From assembly GCA_964608495.1 (NCBI GenBank), contig CAZSOQ010000298.1:1-5584 (forward strand): a DNA stretch of 5,584 bases, given 5' to 3'. Under the pieces are notes generated by a model. The model did no database searches, was not told the DNA's origin, and was given only the letters and a program-made list of their open reading frames with translations. The DNA is from JAKORR01 sp964608495. Its GTDB lineage: Bacteria > Armatimonadota > Zipacnadia > Zipacnadales > FEN-943. Positions 5,541 to 5,584 of the stretch are shown one piece after another. The position numbers were made by a program, and so were the translations under genes. The number at the start of each line of letters is the position of its first letter. Position 1 is the first letter of the stretch.

Positions 5541-5580
5541 GCCGCTTGGTGCAGCCGACGAAGTCGGCAAGCCAAGCGGC
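5541..5580. repeat. Large two-part hairpin at the right edge
   Basis: The outer arms GCCGCTTGG (5541-5549) and CCAAGCGGC (5572-5580) are exact 9-base complements. The inner arms GCCGAC (5554-5559) and GTCGGC (5563-5568) are exact 6-base complements around a GAA loop. Only a small internal loop (TGCA/AAG, partly closable by a T-G pair) separates them. The structure would be very stable on either strand. Only 4 bases remain to the window edge, so a T-run cannot be judged. It could be a terminator, a REP-like dispersed palindrome, or the start of a structured RNA. Confidence 0.6.
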
Positions 5581-5584
5581 GACA

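Noticed and set aside
4264..5570. Minus-strand frames opposite xerD, including one starting at 5570
   Set aside because: They are antisense to a gene with all catalytic residues intact. Composition is shadow-like and there is no ribosome binding site.
5541..5580. Integron attC site near a tyrosine recombinase
   Set aside because: The hairpin lacks the GTTRRRY/RYYYAAC core sites, and the adjacent enzyme is a housekeeping-type Xer without an IntI insertion or gene cassettes.
5481..5584. Start of a new gene at ATG 5481 or GTG 5458
   Set aside because: The frames are open to the edge, but they have no ribosome binding site, the product is not recognisable, and the frame passes straight through the large hairpin.

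Overview
The window is very GC-rich bacterial DNA with densely packed genes. No rRNA, tRNA, CRISPR array or transposase gene was recognised. The gene set is two exported carbohydrate-related proteins, a YajC, a DUF4446-type membrane protein and a XerC/XerD recombinase. It suggests an uncultured high-GC bacterium with a large polysaccharide-degrading secretome, such as Armatimonadota, Planctomycetota or a related lineage. DUF4446 is best known from Firmicutes-like and allied phyla, which slightly favours an Armatimonadota-like host. This is inference from gene content only; no marker gene fixes the taxonomy.

Left part (1-2881): two exported proteins are transcribed divergently from a palindrome-rich spacer (532-754). 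The minus-strand gene runs off the left edge and encodes a signal peptide followed by a DNRLRE-like beta domain. The plus-strand gene (755-2881) encodes a 708-residue multidomain glycoside hydrolase: a CBM4/9-like module, a beta-sandwich, a clan GH-A (GH39/PslG-like) barrel with both catalytic glutamates visible, and a C-terminal beta domain. Together they look like an extracellular polysaccharide-handling pair.

Right part (2882-5584): the housekeeping genes are co-oriented. A 274-bp spacer leads to yajC (3156-3458), which is not followed by secD here. A 284-bp spacer with an extended -10 promoter candidate and an inverted repeat precedes a probable unannotated 32-residue single-membrane-span protein (3743-3841). 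Next comes a DUF4446-family membrane protein (start ambiguous, best TTG at 3918), whose end overlaps the start of a complete xerD-like tyrosine recombinase (to 5385). The last three look like one transcription unit. The final 199 bp hold no convincing gene but contain two hairpins, one of them large and stable at the right edge.

I found no clear new multi-gene system. The items most worth a second look are the 32-residue membrane protein upstream of DUF4446, the DUF4446-xerD overlap, the 40-nt edge hairpin (possibly a dispersed palindromic repeat), and the unassigned GH-A enzyme with its divergent DNRLRE partner.
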